Assembly (NCBI GenBank): GCA_002682825.1
Contig: NOKP01000005.1
Location: 1,240,001 to 1,304,000 of the forward strand
Source: Neonectria sp. B-13
Lineage: Eukaryota > Ascomycota > Sordariomycetes > Hypocreales > Nectriaceae
Direction of reading: 5' to 3'
DNA: 64,000 nucleotides
The notes beneath the pieces were generated by a model, which was not told the origin of the DNA, ran no database searches, and saw nothing but the letters and a program-made list of their open reading frames with translations. The position numbers and the translations under genes are program-made. Shown in pieces: positions 21,820 to 33,997 of the stretch (position 1 is its first letter; each line of letters opens with the position of its first letter).

Positions 21820-22280
21820 TGTTTCGGTGAAGGCTACGCCGCTATCTTAGCCTGTGGTTAGACCCTGGCGGCCATATGCAGGCTGACACATGGTTTTCTG
21901 ACGCAGTCATCCCCATGGGGTACCCCAGATCTTAGAGCACACCTTCGATGTGGGGTCTGTGACCTCCTTTTTCCTGACTCGGCCAAGCTCATGGTTGCTG
22001 TCACGGTACGAGTCGAGTTGCGTTGTTACCATGCCAGTTACGACGGAAATGAACTCGGGTTCCCGGACCGAGCATCAAACCCGATGTCCGTAGCTCCCCG
22101 CAAGACCCTTCTCAGCCGGGTGTTCGAGTCATAGGAGAGTGGAGATGTCACCTCAACTCTCCCTTCTTCCCCTCTCTCGCCTAACTGCGAGGTCTATCTC
22201 CATAAGTAGATGAGGTGGGAGTCTATTGAAGGCTGTTACACTACAACAACTTGTTTCTACCACTATACCAGAGCCTCAAG

Positions 22281-23606
22281 ATGCAAAAATCACTTTCTCG
22301 TCAGCTCGGACTCGGGGTGATTAGCCAAGAATGGAACGAGGTTCGTATCATCGTCGTATGAAGCCAGGTAGTGTCAAACTAGCTTACTGGGTCGTCTCGG
22401 CAGTTCGACAATCAGTTCAAGATACCGGCGTTGGTGGGCACCCTCGAAGAACTTCGCCAGATCCAGTTTCCGAGGGACTGCAAGGAGCCTATCGGATTTT
22501 CCATCGAACAAGTCCAAATCACAGGTTATGCAGGCTCGACTAACCCGGTCCGCATCTACACCCCGAATGTTCTATCTGCAGTTCATGCAGTGATGATATA
22601 GTATGACAACATACCAGAGACAACTCCATGGCCTTGTTCTAAATATTTTTCTCGTCTAGTGTGCATGGCGGTGGCTGGACCATAGGCGATCTAGACTCAG
22701 AAGATGCGGTGTGTCGAACCATGTGCAAGTCCACCGGAGCGGTCATTGTAAGCGTGGACTACCGGAAGTGAGTGGCATTGTGATTGTTTCCATTTATCGA
22801 TGTGGTCATTGTTCTGCGATTTTGTTGACTAGTGACTACCAGGGCGCCTGAAAACCCCTTCCCTATCGGTCTTGAGGATGTATGGGCGGGAGTACTTTGG
22901 GTAAGTTCCTTTACCGTGAAGACAAGCGGTTGTTAATTCGCTTTCAAGGTCTTTGACAACATCGAGTCCTTGGGAGGGGCACGAGACCGTGTTATAATTG
23001 GTGGTCTCAGCGCTGGAGGGAACATTGTAAGTTTCCCGCGTGGTCACCTCACCTTTGGCATAACGACTCAAGGTCTCCCAGGCAGCTGTACTTGCTCAAC
23101 GAGCGCGAGACACAAAGCAGGTTTCGTTCTGCGGGCAAATATTGAGAGTTCCTTTAGTTGTCCATCCCAAGGCTCAGCCCACTGATCTCGACTTCTCCAG
23201 CTACAAGGAGAATGCTAACGCCCCCATTCTTCCATCGGCCGCTGTGAGCCAGTTCCTCGACTTTTACAATCCGCCTCCTGAGGATATTCGGGTCTCTCCA
23301 CTTCTGGCAAAGGACCTCTCTGGGCTGCCTCCTACATACATACAGATTGCTGGATCTGATCCTCTGCGAGACGATGGCTTCGCATACGCCGAGAAGCTGC
23401 AGCAAGCTGGGTAAGGGAACTTTATTTCCATTTACCGCATCTTCCCTCTAGAAATCTGTGCTAATCAATAAATGATTAGAGTTGCTATCAAAGTTAATAT
23501 CTATCCAGGCTTGCCACACGCTTTTATGAACTTGCCTTTAAAGGCGGCTCTAAGGAGTGATGAGGACCTGATGGAGGCAATCAACTGGATGATTAGTACC
23601 GATTGA
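22281..23606 (+). CDS. Alpha/beta hydrolase of the HSL (GDXG) esterase family
   Basis: Seven exons: 22281-22340, 22404-22600, 22660-22767, 22843-22900, 22949-23026, 23082-23410 and 23480-23606, total 318 aa. All six introns (48-75 nt) have GT-AG ends and keep phase. The oxyanion motif VHGGGW is at 87-92, the nucleophile Ser162 is in GLSAGGN, the acid Asp260 is in GSDPLRDD, and His290 is in GLPHAF. This is the family IV / hormone-sensitive-lipase layout. It would hydrolyse short esters or lactones in the cytosol; no signal peptide is visible. Its position beside monooxygenase relics suits hydrolysis of a Baeyer-Villiger product, but this is inference. Six introns in under 1 kb of coding sequence is dense for this window. 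Confidence 0.9.
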
Positions 23607-23965
23607 ATATTGCCTAAGTCTTACCTAGTTCTATGAAAAACTGTAATAAACTCATGCCCATGCGCGCAAACTCTATCAGTGTAGGGGGTCATTTAATAGC
23701 AAGGTCTACGTCTTCAAAGCCACTCTGGGGTTGGTCTTCATCTTCAAGGCATCTAAAACCCGGAAAAGTCAATTCGACAACACCAGAACTGGTGGATTCT
23801 TATTTAAGCTTGTCTTAGCGTAGGCAAATACATGCAACGGAGAGATCACTGCCACGAAACTGGAGACGATCAACACACCAACGTTTCAGGATACAGTAGA
23901 CAACCAGGGCGCAGCTTTCCGGCTAGTATATGAATTTATCAAACTTCCAATCACTTCCCGCCTCC

Positions 23966-24236
23966 TTAGTTGGCTGCCCTGCTTGGGTCTGCCCAGAGTC
24001 TTCCCTTAACACCACCTCTGGCTAAAGCATCAATGCTCGCGGGAATGTCAGCATACGGCACCTGCACAAGCAATGGGTTTATAGATCCCTCCTCCAACAG
24101 TTTCAAAACTTGAGCCAAGTCCCCAGCACTCGCCCCCAGGGACCCGACCAACGTCACTGTACGTAAGATCAAGACCTCGGTCGGCACAGATGTGGTTTTC
24201 GTAGCCAAGCCAACAACCACCACTTCTAATGAAGGT
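23966..24236 (-). pseudogene. C-terminal fragment of a zinc-type alcohol dehydrogenase (MDR)
   Basis: The frame reads VVVGLATK, then VGSLGASAGDLAQVLKLLEEG, then VPYADIPASIDALARGGVKGRL. This is the end of medium-chain zinc alcohol dehydrogenases, where a VGSxxGSRxDL turn is followed by a helix and VKGRxV. Only about 85 residues remain of a usual 340-350. The zinc sites and Rossmann fingerprint are absent, and the upstream sequence is spacer. The fragment lies between the 3' ends of two hydrolase genes. Confidence 0.75.
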
Positions 24237-24457
24237 GGGGCTTTGGGCTAAAGTTGAGAAAGAGTTGGAGGCGCAAGCGAGCGATGGGAAGGTTTAAAGA
24301 GAAGGGAATTAAAACATTTAGTCTCATGTATATAGTATGTTTCTAATGGCTTTTCAATGTCTTGCTTTCTATATACCACATCTTATATTTCTGTAGCTTT
24401 GGCTCTTTCCATAGACAGATAGAGACAGCCCGTTAAATCGCGCCATGGTAACCCTTG

Positions 24458-25558
24458 CTATGTACTGGTATTGCTAGTAACCCTGTCAAGAAATGCTATC
24501 ACATTTCTCAGTCCCTGAATTGCTGGGGTAAGCGTCTCCTCTATCAACGCATCCTCCAAGTCCACTTCACCTAAATGGACGTCAAACGCATGCTGGGCAT
24601 CATCTGGAAACTCAGTGGTGACATCGACACCGGAAACCCGCAGGCTCTCCGCTGTCGACTGACTCAGCCGAGATGGTACCACGCTATCGTTCTTTCCATG
24701 GAAGAGTAGTGTGGGTGGGAAACCTGAGAGGTCAGCAAACGTCTTCGGGAACAGTCTTTGCGCTGAAGCGGGGATGGACGTCTCCCGGCCGTAGGTGGCG
24801 ATTGCTTTGCTCAGCCCGCCGATCCCTGTCATTCTCTCCGGGATGAGCGCCTCCATGTGCATGGCTTGAATGAGAGCGAATCGAGAGTCAGTTGCTAGGT
24901 CCTCGGGCCAGGGATAGCCTGAGCGGGCACCGTCTTTCCCATCGCGTGAGGAAGCAAACTTGGCGAGGATCGGACCGGCTTCAACGGGTGGAAGTCCAAG
25001 GACATTGGTCCCTTTAGTTGTGTACCGCTCATCAGCCGGGTCGAGCATCCCATAGAGTAGAAACAGAGCTCTCGGTTTCGTGAGTGTGATTGAGGCCACA
25101 GTCAGAGCCAAATAAGCACCAGCGCTAGAGCCTGAAAGAATCAAGGGACCAATTGGAGCATTGAATTCGGTGGCAAGACGTTTCAAAACCCATTCATACG
25201 CATCAACCGCGTCGTCGACTGAATCATGGGCTGTTGACTCAGGCATTAAGCGGTAGTCGGGGCTGACGAAGATCCATCTGCGTCGGACGCACGCGTTGAT
25301 CAGCCAGGTTGGCTGGACGCTGTAGCGGTCGCCGATAATCTAGCCTCGCTTTTTAATGAGAAATGTCCCCGGTGTATTCTTAGCACAGCAGTAACGTACC
25401 AGCCATCCACCATGATAATGTAGCAGCACAGGTGTTGGACCAGTGGCAGGTTCTAGGGGAGACAAGACCTCGAGTTTCAGCTCGAGTTTGTCCGCCGTCT
25501 TGTAGGTGAAACTTTGCGACTCATAGCCGTGGAAGTTCGAGAAGGATGCATTGGTCAT
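24458..25558 (-). CDS. Alpha/beta hydrolase (prolyl oligopeptidase / esterase-like fold)
   Basis: Exons 25400-25558 and 24458-25339 are joined across a 60-nt phase-0 intron (GTACGT donor, CTAG acceptor) to give 346 aa. HYHGGW at about 48-52 is the oxyanion region, GSSAGAY holds nucleophile Ser125, FHGKNDSVV holds Asp271 and DDAQHAF holds His303. The D-Y-R-L-M-P-E block after the first exon junction is typical of the fold. There is no signal peptide. It belongs to the same broad superfamily as the hydrolase at 22,281-23,606 but shows little obvious identity, so it is not a recent duplicate. Substrate is unknown; an ester or lactone is likely. It converges on the other hydrolase with a dead dehydrogenase between. 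Confidence 0.88.
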
Positions 25559-26007
25559 GGTGCTTGACCTGGATGTAGGTTGATGACAGACCTAGCGCAG
25601 GATGGCTGAGTATTGGGTGGGTAGAAAAGGCAGATATATTCCTGCAAAGGGCTAGGGTGTCTCTAACTGCATTCCCATCCTACCCCTTACCACGGCTTCG
25701 CAATTGCCAAGGCAACTTCAAATACTATGCTACGGCTTGCAGAGTATGCGGGGAATTTGGTCCGAGGGTCGATCTATCCAGGAGCTATAGAATCTGATTG
25801 GGTACTTTTCTGCCGGAGAACTCTTAGCATGCGGAGGTGGGGAATTTGCCGCTCGGGTAGACATCAGTCCATCACTTTCGCGAAGATAGATATTTGCCTC
25901 GGCAGCGAGGCATTCCCCTGTTCCCTCTTTGTGCCCAAGAGATTACGTGACTCCCGCCTCAATCCATTCCACTCTATCAACTGCCTCGCTGCGTCCCCGA
26001 GAAAGGA

Positions 26008-26456
26008 GTCCAGATCGGTTCATACTATATGCCACCAAGTTCTGTTTGTAGTATCAGCTTCAGAAGCATGAACCGCAACCCTGAGATATTCGGTTCAGAG
26101 GCCGACGCATTCCGTCCAGAACGGTAGCTTATAGTGTGCCCTGGTGACGAGGAAATGATCAAGCGACGGAAATCCCTTCTCACGAACGCAAGTCAAACAC
26201 CTCCGCCAATACAAAGTATGAGCATCGTTTTAACTATCATGCTTTACTTTGGAATGGGCAGTAGGAGCTGTGTGGGGAATAATCTTGCTGCGGTGGACAT
26301 GTACAAGTACATCGCCCAGTTCTTCACACACTTTGATGCGAGGTTTTGAACTCGCACAAACCTTAGATTACGAAGAGCCAGTGGTTTTCCTTCCAGCGTG
26401 AATTCGACTTCAAATTCAAGAGAAGGGACCACTGACAGGGAACATCACTTTAATGC
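26008..26456 (+). pseudogene. Cytochrome P450, C-terminal relic
   Basis: The plus frame reads YYMPPSSVCSISF, MNRNPEIFGSEADAFRPER, then TAG where Trp is expected. It continues in the same frame to the heme-binding loop FGMGSRSCVGNNLA with the thiolate Cys, then FFTHFDARF and TGA. The usual C-terminal strand (QWFSFQREFDFKFK) appears in another frame. About 120 residues of a roughly 500-residue enzyme remain. The lesions are a TGG-to-TAG-type nonsense, at least one frameshift and loss of the N-terminal three quarters. The decay resembles that of the monooxygenase relic nearby. Confidence 0.85.
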
Positions 26457-26736
26457 TGCAATACTGGGCACCCTCGATCTTTAAGAGGGGATCGGAGGAC
26501 ATGAGGAGAAGCTTCGTCAGCCACCACAGGTCTGACATACAGCACCTAACTTGCTCCCAATCCGCTATTGGATGGAGAACCAGCGGCAAGTTGGCTGCAT
26601 GACGTGTTGTGCCGGGGTCTAGGATCTTAGTGCTGACAGCTTATTATCCTCAACAGCTGCGTACGCAATCTTACCGGCACCCCGCTTCTTCAACTTCAAA
26701 TCTCATCGCCATCCTCCATCTACACACTTTTCCAGC

Positions 26737-27588
26737 ATGAAACTCATAGTTGCCGGCGCGAATGGCTTCGTCGCCAGTGAGGTCATTCGGCAGAGTTTAC
26801 TGATGCGTGAAGTTACATCAGTTATAGCCCTCAGTCGCCAACCCGTCTCGGTTGGTTCCGGCGCTGGGTCTTCAAAGTTGAAGACGGTTATCGTCAAAGA
26901 CTACGATTTCTACCCCGATGACGTCAAGAAGGAGTTTGCAGACGCGAACGCGTGCATCTGGTATGTGCTTTTTTTGTGGGCTGCACTGCAGCGTGACGTG
27001 GTTGTCTTGGCTTACATGAATGTAGGACTGTCGCAATCACTCCATCAAAGTCAAAGGCATATGACTTTTCTGAGGTTCAGCGAGTGTGCCAGGAGTCCCC
27101 ACTAGCTGGACTTAAGGCAATGCACGAAGCAAGCCCATCTCGTCCGTTTCGTTTCGTTTACATGAGTGGCTTCACGGCGGCGCGCGACCAGACCACGACT
27201 CCGGACTTTATGCCGCAGTACACACTGATGCGGGTCTGTATTATTCGCATTCTTCATGAAAGAGCGCAACTAACATTGAATACCTCACTAGGGCGAGACG
27301 GAAAACAAGTTGCTGGCGTATGCAGCCAAGCATCAAGGTGAAATTGAAGTATGCGCAGCCAAGTCCGGGTTTATCACAGCACCCGGCATTACTCAGGCCT
27401 GGCGGAGTGCTTTTGCTTTTGTACTTAAGTTGACGCATGGTCTTGAAAGTGTGTGTATCACGGAAGTATCAGCGGCGATAATCCATCAGGTCATTCATGG
27501 CTTCGAGAAGGAACCGCTGTTCACGGACGACTTAGTCAGGATTGGACGGCAGGCTCTCAAGCAACAGGAGAATGTGTCTTCAGGATAG
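26737..27588 (+). CDS. NAD(P)-binding Rossmann protein (epimerase / HTATIP2-like short-chain type)
   Basis: Exons 26737-26960, 27026-27233 and 27292-27588 encode 242 aa, with introns of 65 and 58 nt keeping phase (the second donor is GTCTGT). The N-terminus KLIVAGANGFVASEV is a Rossmann nucleotide-binding fingerprint of the GxxGxxG type used by atypical short-chain dehydrogenases. RFVYMSGFTAARD and a following ETENKLLAYA helix match the middle strand and helix of that fold. The Tyr-x-x-x-Lys pair is not clear, so redox activity is unproven. It is cytosolic, with no signal peptide. It is one of the surviving genes in a region rich in dead oxidoreductases. Confidence 0.82.
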
Positions 27589-28299
27589 TGAGTGGTGCAG
27601 GAAGTCAAAGCTCCGTGTACCTCAGTACCTTGGATTAAGGTAAGCCGAAGTATCCTTCTGGCATTTTCCCAATTCAAGCACTAGGTTTGATATGAAGAGT
27701 GCATATGTTTGACAGATTACTATTGCCATTACTTGGTTCCATTATTGTGCGGCTCGGAGTCTCCTCTCTACTTGGACTGTTTTGAATCCACCCACGCGAT
27801 CAAACTTCCACCAAGCACACCCAATAAAAGACAAAAGGTATCTTGCTAGAACAGCGAGAAGCATGGGAGCTTGTAGAGAGGAGAAATGTTGATCTCTCCA
27901 CAGCTCAACTAGGCAACATCCTCTGTGGTATAATCACCAAACTGAGGTTGCTGCGTACCCCAATCGCTGTCGAAGTGAGACGAGATGTCTTCGAGGCAAT
28001 AGCAAAGACCTGTGTTTCAGACATCGGGTGCCCGACTGACCCTCTGCTTCTCGTAGACAAGAAGCAAGTCTCAGATAGCTAGAGCAGCGCAGCGTATTAG
28101 GAACGTATTTTTCTCATTCTGCTTTCCAATATCCACGCTGAGGTAAAAGAGAAAGGGATTTCAGGCGTTCAAAACTTACCCAAACAGGCCAGGCGACCTT
28201 GATACAGATTGGCATCGGGATGTGGAGGTTAGAGGTTGAAAAGCCACTTTCAAACTCAAGATCTTGGATATGGCAAGGATGGATTGTTTTGCTTGAGTA
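27589..28299. other. Spacer between convergent genes
   Basis: About 700 bp. A plus frame at 27843-28082 (79 codons, Leu/Val/Arg-rich) has no domain I recognise and is not called. Confidence 0.4.
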
Positions 28300-29663
28300 T
28301 TATCTCCTAGGTGCTGGCAACGTTCCATTTGTGCTGGTATAAATTTGCGAATGATAGGCTGCGGTGCTGCCCGTCACGAGATTCTTTTCGCTATCGGTGT
28401 CCTCGCTACCCGTTGTAGTCCTCATTTCGAAGGACTGTTGCACCTTTATTCTTCTACTATCGGTGTCGACGACGGAGTGGTTGTTGCTGTTTGTGTTGTG
28501 TGTAATATTGTTGTAGTTGTGTGAGCTTCCGTGTGTGTAACGACCATGGCTAGGCTCTGTCGACGATTTGGTAAAAGAGCCAACGAGGCCAGGGAAGGCC
28601 CTAGAGGAGAGGGGTTTGAGTGAAGGTATACAGGCGCAGATGATGGCGATGTTGCACTCGAGGCCGGACCAAATGGCGATGTCGATTCCCTTCACTTTGA
28701 TATGTTTAGTCTTGTTCTGTCTTGCAGCTCGGGAGTGCTCGCTTACCTGGTCGTTCAGCAATCGAAACCGAACTGTAAGCCCATAGTGAGTACAGTCTAA
28801 TGATGGCGACAATACAGGCACTAGGCAAGATGTAAGCGTCGAAACATTCCAACAAGGGAGAGGCAGAGTACTTACACTCCGCCGGCGGCGAATACTCCCA
28901 TGAGTACGATTTTGACCCTTCTCGCGATTTGCAACCCCTTGAGGAATGGCATAGGCGCAATCAACAGCACAATATCATTCACGATATTAATGCCTGCAAA
29001 CGCATATCGCATAGCTCGATTGTCAAGACATTTGCCGTCAATCGAGTCATCCCAGTACTTCGCAACCGGCCAGCAAGTAATGATGCTCAATAGAAGACAG
29101 ATCGTCCCGTAAATGGAGAGGAAGACGATGAGGCCAATGAAGAGACGCCTCGCAGCCGGAGTGGCAAAGATGCGCAAGCACTGGATTGAAATGGAGAGCT
29201 TGACAGCGAGATGGCAGACCGTGTAGGAGATGACGCTTGCAACTGTCGCTTGGATGAACGGAGACAGAAGCTTGGGGTCGGGGGGTTCGCCCAGGCCGTA
29301 GCGAACCTCTAGGTATTGTTAGATATGAGAGCTCTAGATGATTTAGTATTACTACTTACGCTCCATAACTGCAATCAAGAAACCCAATGTGCCAAACTAA
29401 GACAATGTCAGTCTTCCTCGAGAAGCCAGAACCTGCAGCATCCTTACTGTCGAGATGACAATGAACGCATCGTCAGCGCCCATACCCCGTACTAGCCATA
29501 GTCGAGTGACGATTCTCAGAACCACGAAGAGAACGGCGAGAATCGTGAAGGTAAACCCTACTCCCACCAAGGTATAATTTTGCTGGGGGATGAATATGGT
29601 TGAAACATACATCGTCAAGGGAGTCTGTAAGCCAGGAAGCAAACCCCAAATAACTGAAGGCAC
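28300..29663 (-). CDS. Pth11-like seven-helix membrane protein (fungal rhodopsin-domain family)
   Basis: Five minus-strand exons, 29448-29663, 29360-29396, 28876-29308, 28747-28820 and 28300-28694, give 384 aa with phase kept through four 51-55 nt introns. A second Met at residue 17 (29615) gives a more usual start just before the first helix. The motif GADDAFIVIST after helix 2, VRYGLGE, AKYWDDSIDGKCLD and the run of seven hydrophobic helices are those of the fungal integral membrane family that includes Pth11-related receptors. No CFEM domain precedes the helices. The C-terminal 90 residues are Ser/Thr/Asn-rich and cytosolic. The family has been linked to surface sensing and is often near secondary-metabolite genes; ligand and signalling partner are unknown. 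Confidence 0.88.
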
Positions 29664-32084
29664 CAGACTTGGTGTTCAAGCCCGAGCTTGGGCTCAAGTA
29701 ACATAAACTCGGAGAAGACAGGTGGGGACAGGTGAAAGACGAGGCGATCCTTTACTGGATGGAGACAGAGCAACCATCTTATATCCACAAGGCTAAAGGA
29801 TTCAAGCAGTCGACATGGATTTCGGGCGAGTCCATGCAGCACCTGCGTGATAGCCGGTACCTGGATGCAAACTCTTCATCGCTTTCAATTGGGTGCTCCT
29901 TCGATGGTCGGTACGAGCCGATTCCGTGTTGTGCCATGTAACCTTCCTAGTGTGCGAGGCGTTGCGACGAAGGCCGGGTTCAGAAATAACAACGAAAGCT
30001 GAAAGAACGCGCAGCCGTGCTTCCCTGCTACAGTCGCAGAGAGACTGCTTCCGGCTAGCAGTGTTGTCTCCGCGGGGAGGGAAAATCACATGTGTTATTG
30101 ATCCATCGCATTGCCTTTCGCCCCTTGAAGTTGCGGATTCCCGGATTCGGTCTCTAGGGTCCCTGTTCTAGAGTGGCGAGGTAGACTTGAAACTCGATAT
30201 ATCCCCTGAGGAGGGTCGGCTAAGCAGGTCGGAGACGCGGGACTCGGGGGGTATACCGTCCACAGCAGCCACATTGTCAGGCCGTCCAGCACCCTGGACT
30301 GAATCTCAAATTGAAGCCCGACAGCTAACAGAAAAAGGAAGGTCGGCGAACAGGGATACTCATCCTGTTGGATGCGCTAAGGCGCTTCTTGTACCATCTC
30401 TTCCTGTCAACAGTACCCAACAGAGCTTGGGATATGTTAGGAAGGTCTTGTACATTCATTAGTGAAGAAAACTACCGAAAAGATCCTTGAAAGTCTAGCC
30501 TCATGGGCTGTTTTGGAATAAGAAAGGTGCCAGACCAGCGGTATTTTATGACTGAAATTGAATCGGTTGTCCACTTGGTAGAAAACCCCGCATCAACAGC
30601 CTTAGATAATCCCGAGAACTTGAAGGTCCTCCTTGACTCTTTGCCCTGCAGGACTGATTATGGCCTCAATCAATCGGGAAAGACGATTTTCGATACACCT
30701 GAGCATATGCAGTATTCTTCAACCCGTTTTTGATCCGTAGTTTAAGATGTCTGGCTGAGAACGAACATCTGAAATTCTCACAACATCACCTCTCGCGCGT
30801 ACTGTGTGGCCTGGCCTGGCAGCATTGAGCTGTCAGTCGAACGATAAAAAGCAATTAAGGATAGCTAGGGCTTGTGTGATCAGCCCTGGGCAGTTTAGTT
30901 GGAGTTAGCTTATCACTTTGTCGACTGTTATCGTTGTTGCCTCAGCACTCTTGCGTCAACGAATGCGGTGGGCTGCGTCTGAGCTGACGAATGCGAGGGC
31001 AGACATGCGAAGAAGTACTATGACCATGCTGAGCCGAGAGCCCGGGAGCGTTTTGCCGGCGAAGACTGGACGCCGCCGGGGGCATGATGAATCGATACCC
31101 CGAGAAGCAGGCAAGGACGTAAGCACTAAATGTCTAGACAAGAACCCATGTCCCGCCCATCAGCTAGTCTAGTGTACTGCGGCTACGTTGCTATTTGCCC
31201 ACATACGTGCCATTCAACGAAGCAGATATGCAGTGTTCCTCTCGCACCCTTTCCTTGCTGTTTGCTCGCCCACATTCCCGAGCATTGTGAAGAAAATAGA
31301 ACGAGAGAACATGTCGTACAACCATGATGCATATTTAGGTGGAATTCAACGCTGGCAACGGTACCCCTACGCTGTCGACTTTTCTTGAGCGGCTGGAGCG
31401 CTGGCATTTTAAAGGTGACATGTTTATTCCCGGGGCCGCTAACAGCCCGGTCGACTGGTCTCGGTAACCCTCCCATTCATTAGGTGGACGGGCCTTGCAG
31501 ACTGCAGTAGCTCAACGGCCATCGGATCCTTCGCCGGTTGACCCGTTCGCTGGGTAGTGCAGCCGAAGCCTGCGAAGTGATCAGTCAAAACCATAAGGGG
31601 CAGCAGACATGGTGATCACATCACCAACTTCTGGGGGTTTCTCGATCGAAATTGTCAGTGCTTTCATGTCTGAGTTAGTCGATAGCCAGAATCGTGGTCT
31701 CTCTCTGTCTCTTGTCCGCTGTGACCATCGGCTCGTCACACTTCACCATGACTGCAGAAAGCAATCGGTCGCTTAAGCAATCGGTCGCTTAAGCAATGGG
31801 ATGGTGCTTGATGGACCCGGTGGCATGGGCATGGGATCATTTCACCATCCGGGGTTTCCTGTTCCTGTCCCTGTATCGTGGTGCAGCCCGAAACGGCCAT
31901 AGTACGCATGTCGCCCTCGGCAGCACAGCATCCAGTTCGCTTCTCGGCCTCCGAAGTCGATGACAAATGACCTCTCTCGATGGTGCCGGGCTGTTGTGGC
32001 GGCCTCATAAGTGCAACACCCCCTCCCCCTCACGAGACATTTACCATCCTTACGTCACCTTGCTTTTGCTCCCCCTGGCCCAGC
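29664..32084. other. Gene-poor region of 2.4 kb
   Basis: Only short frames without recognisable domains occur (for example 30503-30733 plus). It contains one small tandem repeat near 31,764. I cannot support a gene. Confidence 0.45.
31762..31797. repeat. Tandem repeat of CAATCGGTCGCTTAAG, two full copies
   Basis: Two adjacent 16-bp units followed by a partial third (CAAT), about 300 bp upstream of the amidohydrolase gene. Confidence 0.8.
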
Positions 32085-33264
32085 ATGAAGTCTTCTTTTC
32101 TCGCAAGCTGTTGCCTGGCGGCATCAGCCTTGGGTGTGTCGGCCACAGTTTCGACCGTCAAGATCGACGTCCATGCGCATTTCGTTCCCGATTTCTATGC
32201 GCAAGCATTGAGGGATGCTGGGCATACGCCGGGCCCTGATGGCATGCCAGCCATCCCAGTGAGTCCTCCGAGGCAACTCCAACCAAGCCGGCGTACTGAC
32301 ACCTGTGTCTACTTAGGCTTGGACTCCCGAGACTCACCTGGCCTTCATGAAGGAGCAGAACATAGACAAGGCCTATTTGTCTATCTCGAGCCCTGGAGTC
32401 TATCTCACTGTGCCTTCTAAGGCCGCGACGAAAAAGGCCATTGATTTGGCCCGCCAGGTCAACAAGTATGCGTCGCGACTCAAGGCTCAATACCCCGACA
32501 AGTTTGGCTTCTTTGCATCTCTTCCTCTTCCAGACGTGAAGGCGTCTTTGGCAGAGATCAAATATGCCTTCACCACACTGGACCCGAAGCCCGATGGTGT
32601 CGTATTGATGTCCAACTTCTACGGAATGTACTTCGGCGACCCAGAACTTGACCCCATCTACAAGGCGCTCAACGCGCTCAACGTCACCATCTTTGAGCAC
32701 CCGACTACGCCGTGTACCGAGTTTAACGGGTTGATGTTTCACACCGACGCGAGCGCCCCCGTCATCACACAGAAACAATGGCAGGCTCTCAACAGACCGG
32801 TATCAACCCGACAGTTTGCCGTTCCGACGCTCGACTTTCCCTTCGACACAGCGCGAACTTTCGCAGATCTATTCTACTCCGAGGTGCCGACCCGGTTCTC
32901 AAGCCTCAGGTGGATTATTCCCCATGCTGGCGGCGCCCTCATCCCTACCTTGGATCGGATAGTTGGGTACAGCACTCTGTACCCAGACCTCAACTTGACC
33001 GAGTCGTCCATGAAAGCGACTCTCTCTAAAAGTTTCTACTTCGATCTCGCCGGTCCATGGCCAGTCACCTCAGCTATCCCGCCGTTGCTCCGATGGGTTG
33101 ATTATACAAAGATTCTATGGGGAACCGATACGCCCTTCACCCCATTAGCCGCTGCCGCAAAGGGCGCTGCCGCCTTTGACCAGGATATCGAAAAGGTGTT
33201 CGATGATCCATCGAAGGCTCAGGCTGTCAGGCAGGATAACGCAAAGAGTCTGTTCCGTAAATGA
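32085..33264 (+). CDS. Secreted amidohydrolase-2 / ACMSD-like decarboxylase
   Basis: Exons 32085-32258 and 32317-33264 flank a 58-nt phase-0 intron and give 373 aa. Residues 1-20 form a signal peptide (MKSSFLASCCLAASALGVSA). The barrel starts KIDVHAHF, giving His30 and His32; EHPT gives His176, IPHAGG gives His231 and WGTDTPF gives Asp289. The pattern HxH, H, H, D and its spacing match the metal ligands and catalytic His of the ACMSD superfamily, which includes 6-methylsalicylate and gamma-resorcylate decarboxylases. The likely reaction is non-oxidative decarboxylation, or hydrolysis, of an aromatic acid. Most characterised relatives are cytosolic, so the leader peptide is unusual. The first exon start is supported by the leader and by the intron phase. 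Confidence 0.9.
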
Positions 33265-33997
33265 AGTAACCGAACTATGGCTGTGTGCATTGGAGATTTA
33301 TGACACTGAAATCCAGTTCAACGTTGTGCCCAAGAAACCTTGGGGTGTTCGCTTGGAAGGCGCTGTTTTTAGATTATACTATATTAATTGACCTCTTAAC
33401 GATTCGTTTCCCCTCAAGGTTTTCCCCAGACACAGTCGTATTTTCGTATTTTCGGACTAGTCAATAGACAACCGGAGGCTTCACTCGTTGCTCCCAACCG
33501 CCGGTCATATTTGACGTTTGACACTTCTCCTGCCAAACTAGATGCGTCAAGAGAAGGTTATATATGGTCGTTTTTAGTATGACGGAAGCTCTTGTACATT
33601 TAGTCTAAGTATCAAATGCTCAGACACCTACCAGTGTTTCGCCGTCTGGGAGGGCAACCTCGCTATCTCTAGGGTAGTAGACCGGCTACTGAATTTGAAC
33701 CATGGCGGGAACATCTTCAATTACCCTCTACAACTATGGGCGACCTGGCACGAAAAATGAAGGACGAGGCTGACATTGGGGACTGGTAAAACAATGGGAG
33801 CAACCAATCTATGTGTCCTATTCTACAAATATGGATGTGACGCGAACGACGACTTAGACATTCTCACACCGCTCGCCTCACAACACGTCCTTCTCTATGT
33901 TTCCCACGCTCTCATTTGTTGTATTCAATGTCCTAAGGGTGACTGATGAAGGCTTTTGGGTGAATTTGAACGCTCAGATACGGCTTTCTTTTACTAC
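33265..33997. other. Spacer between convergent genes
   Basis: About 730 bp with the 3' ends of the amidohydrolase and of the Ser/Thr-rich protein gene. No gene or RNA seen. Confidence 0.4.

Noticed and set aside
27843..28082. 79-codon plus-strand frame
   Set aside because: No recognisable domain or supporting splice structure.
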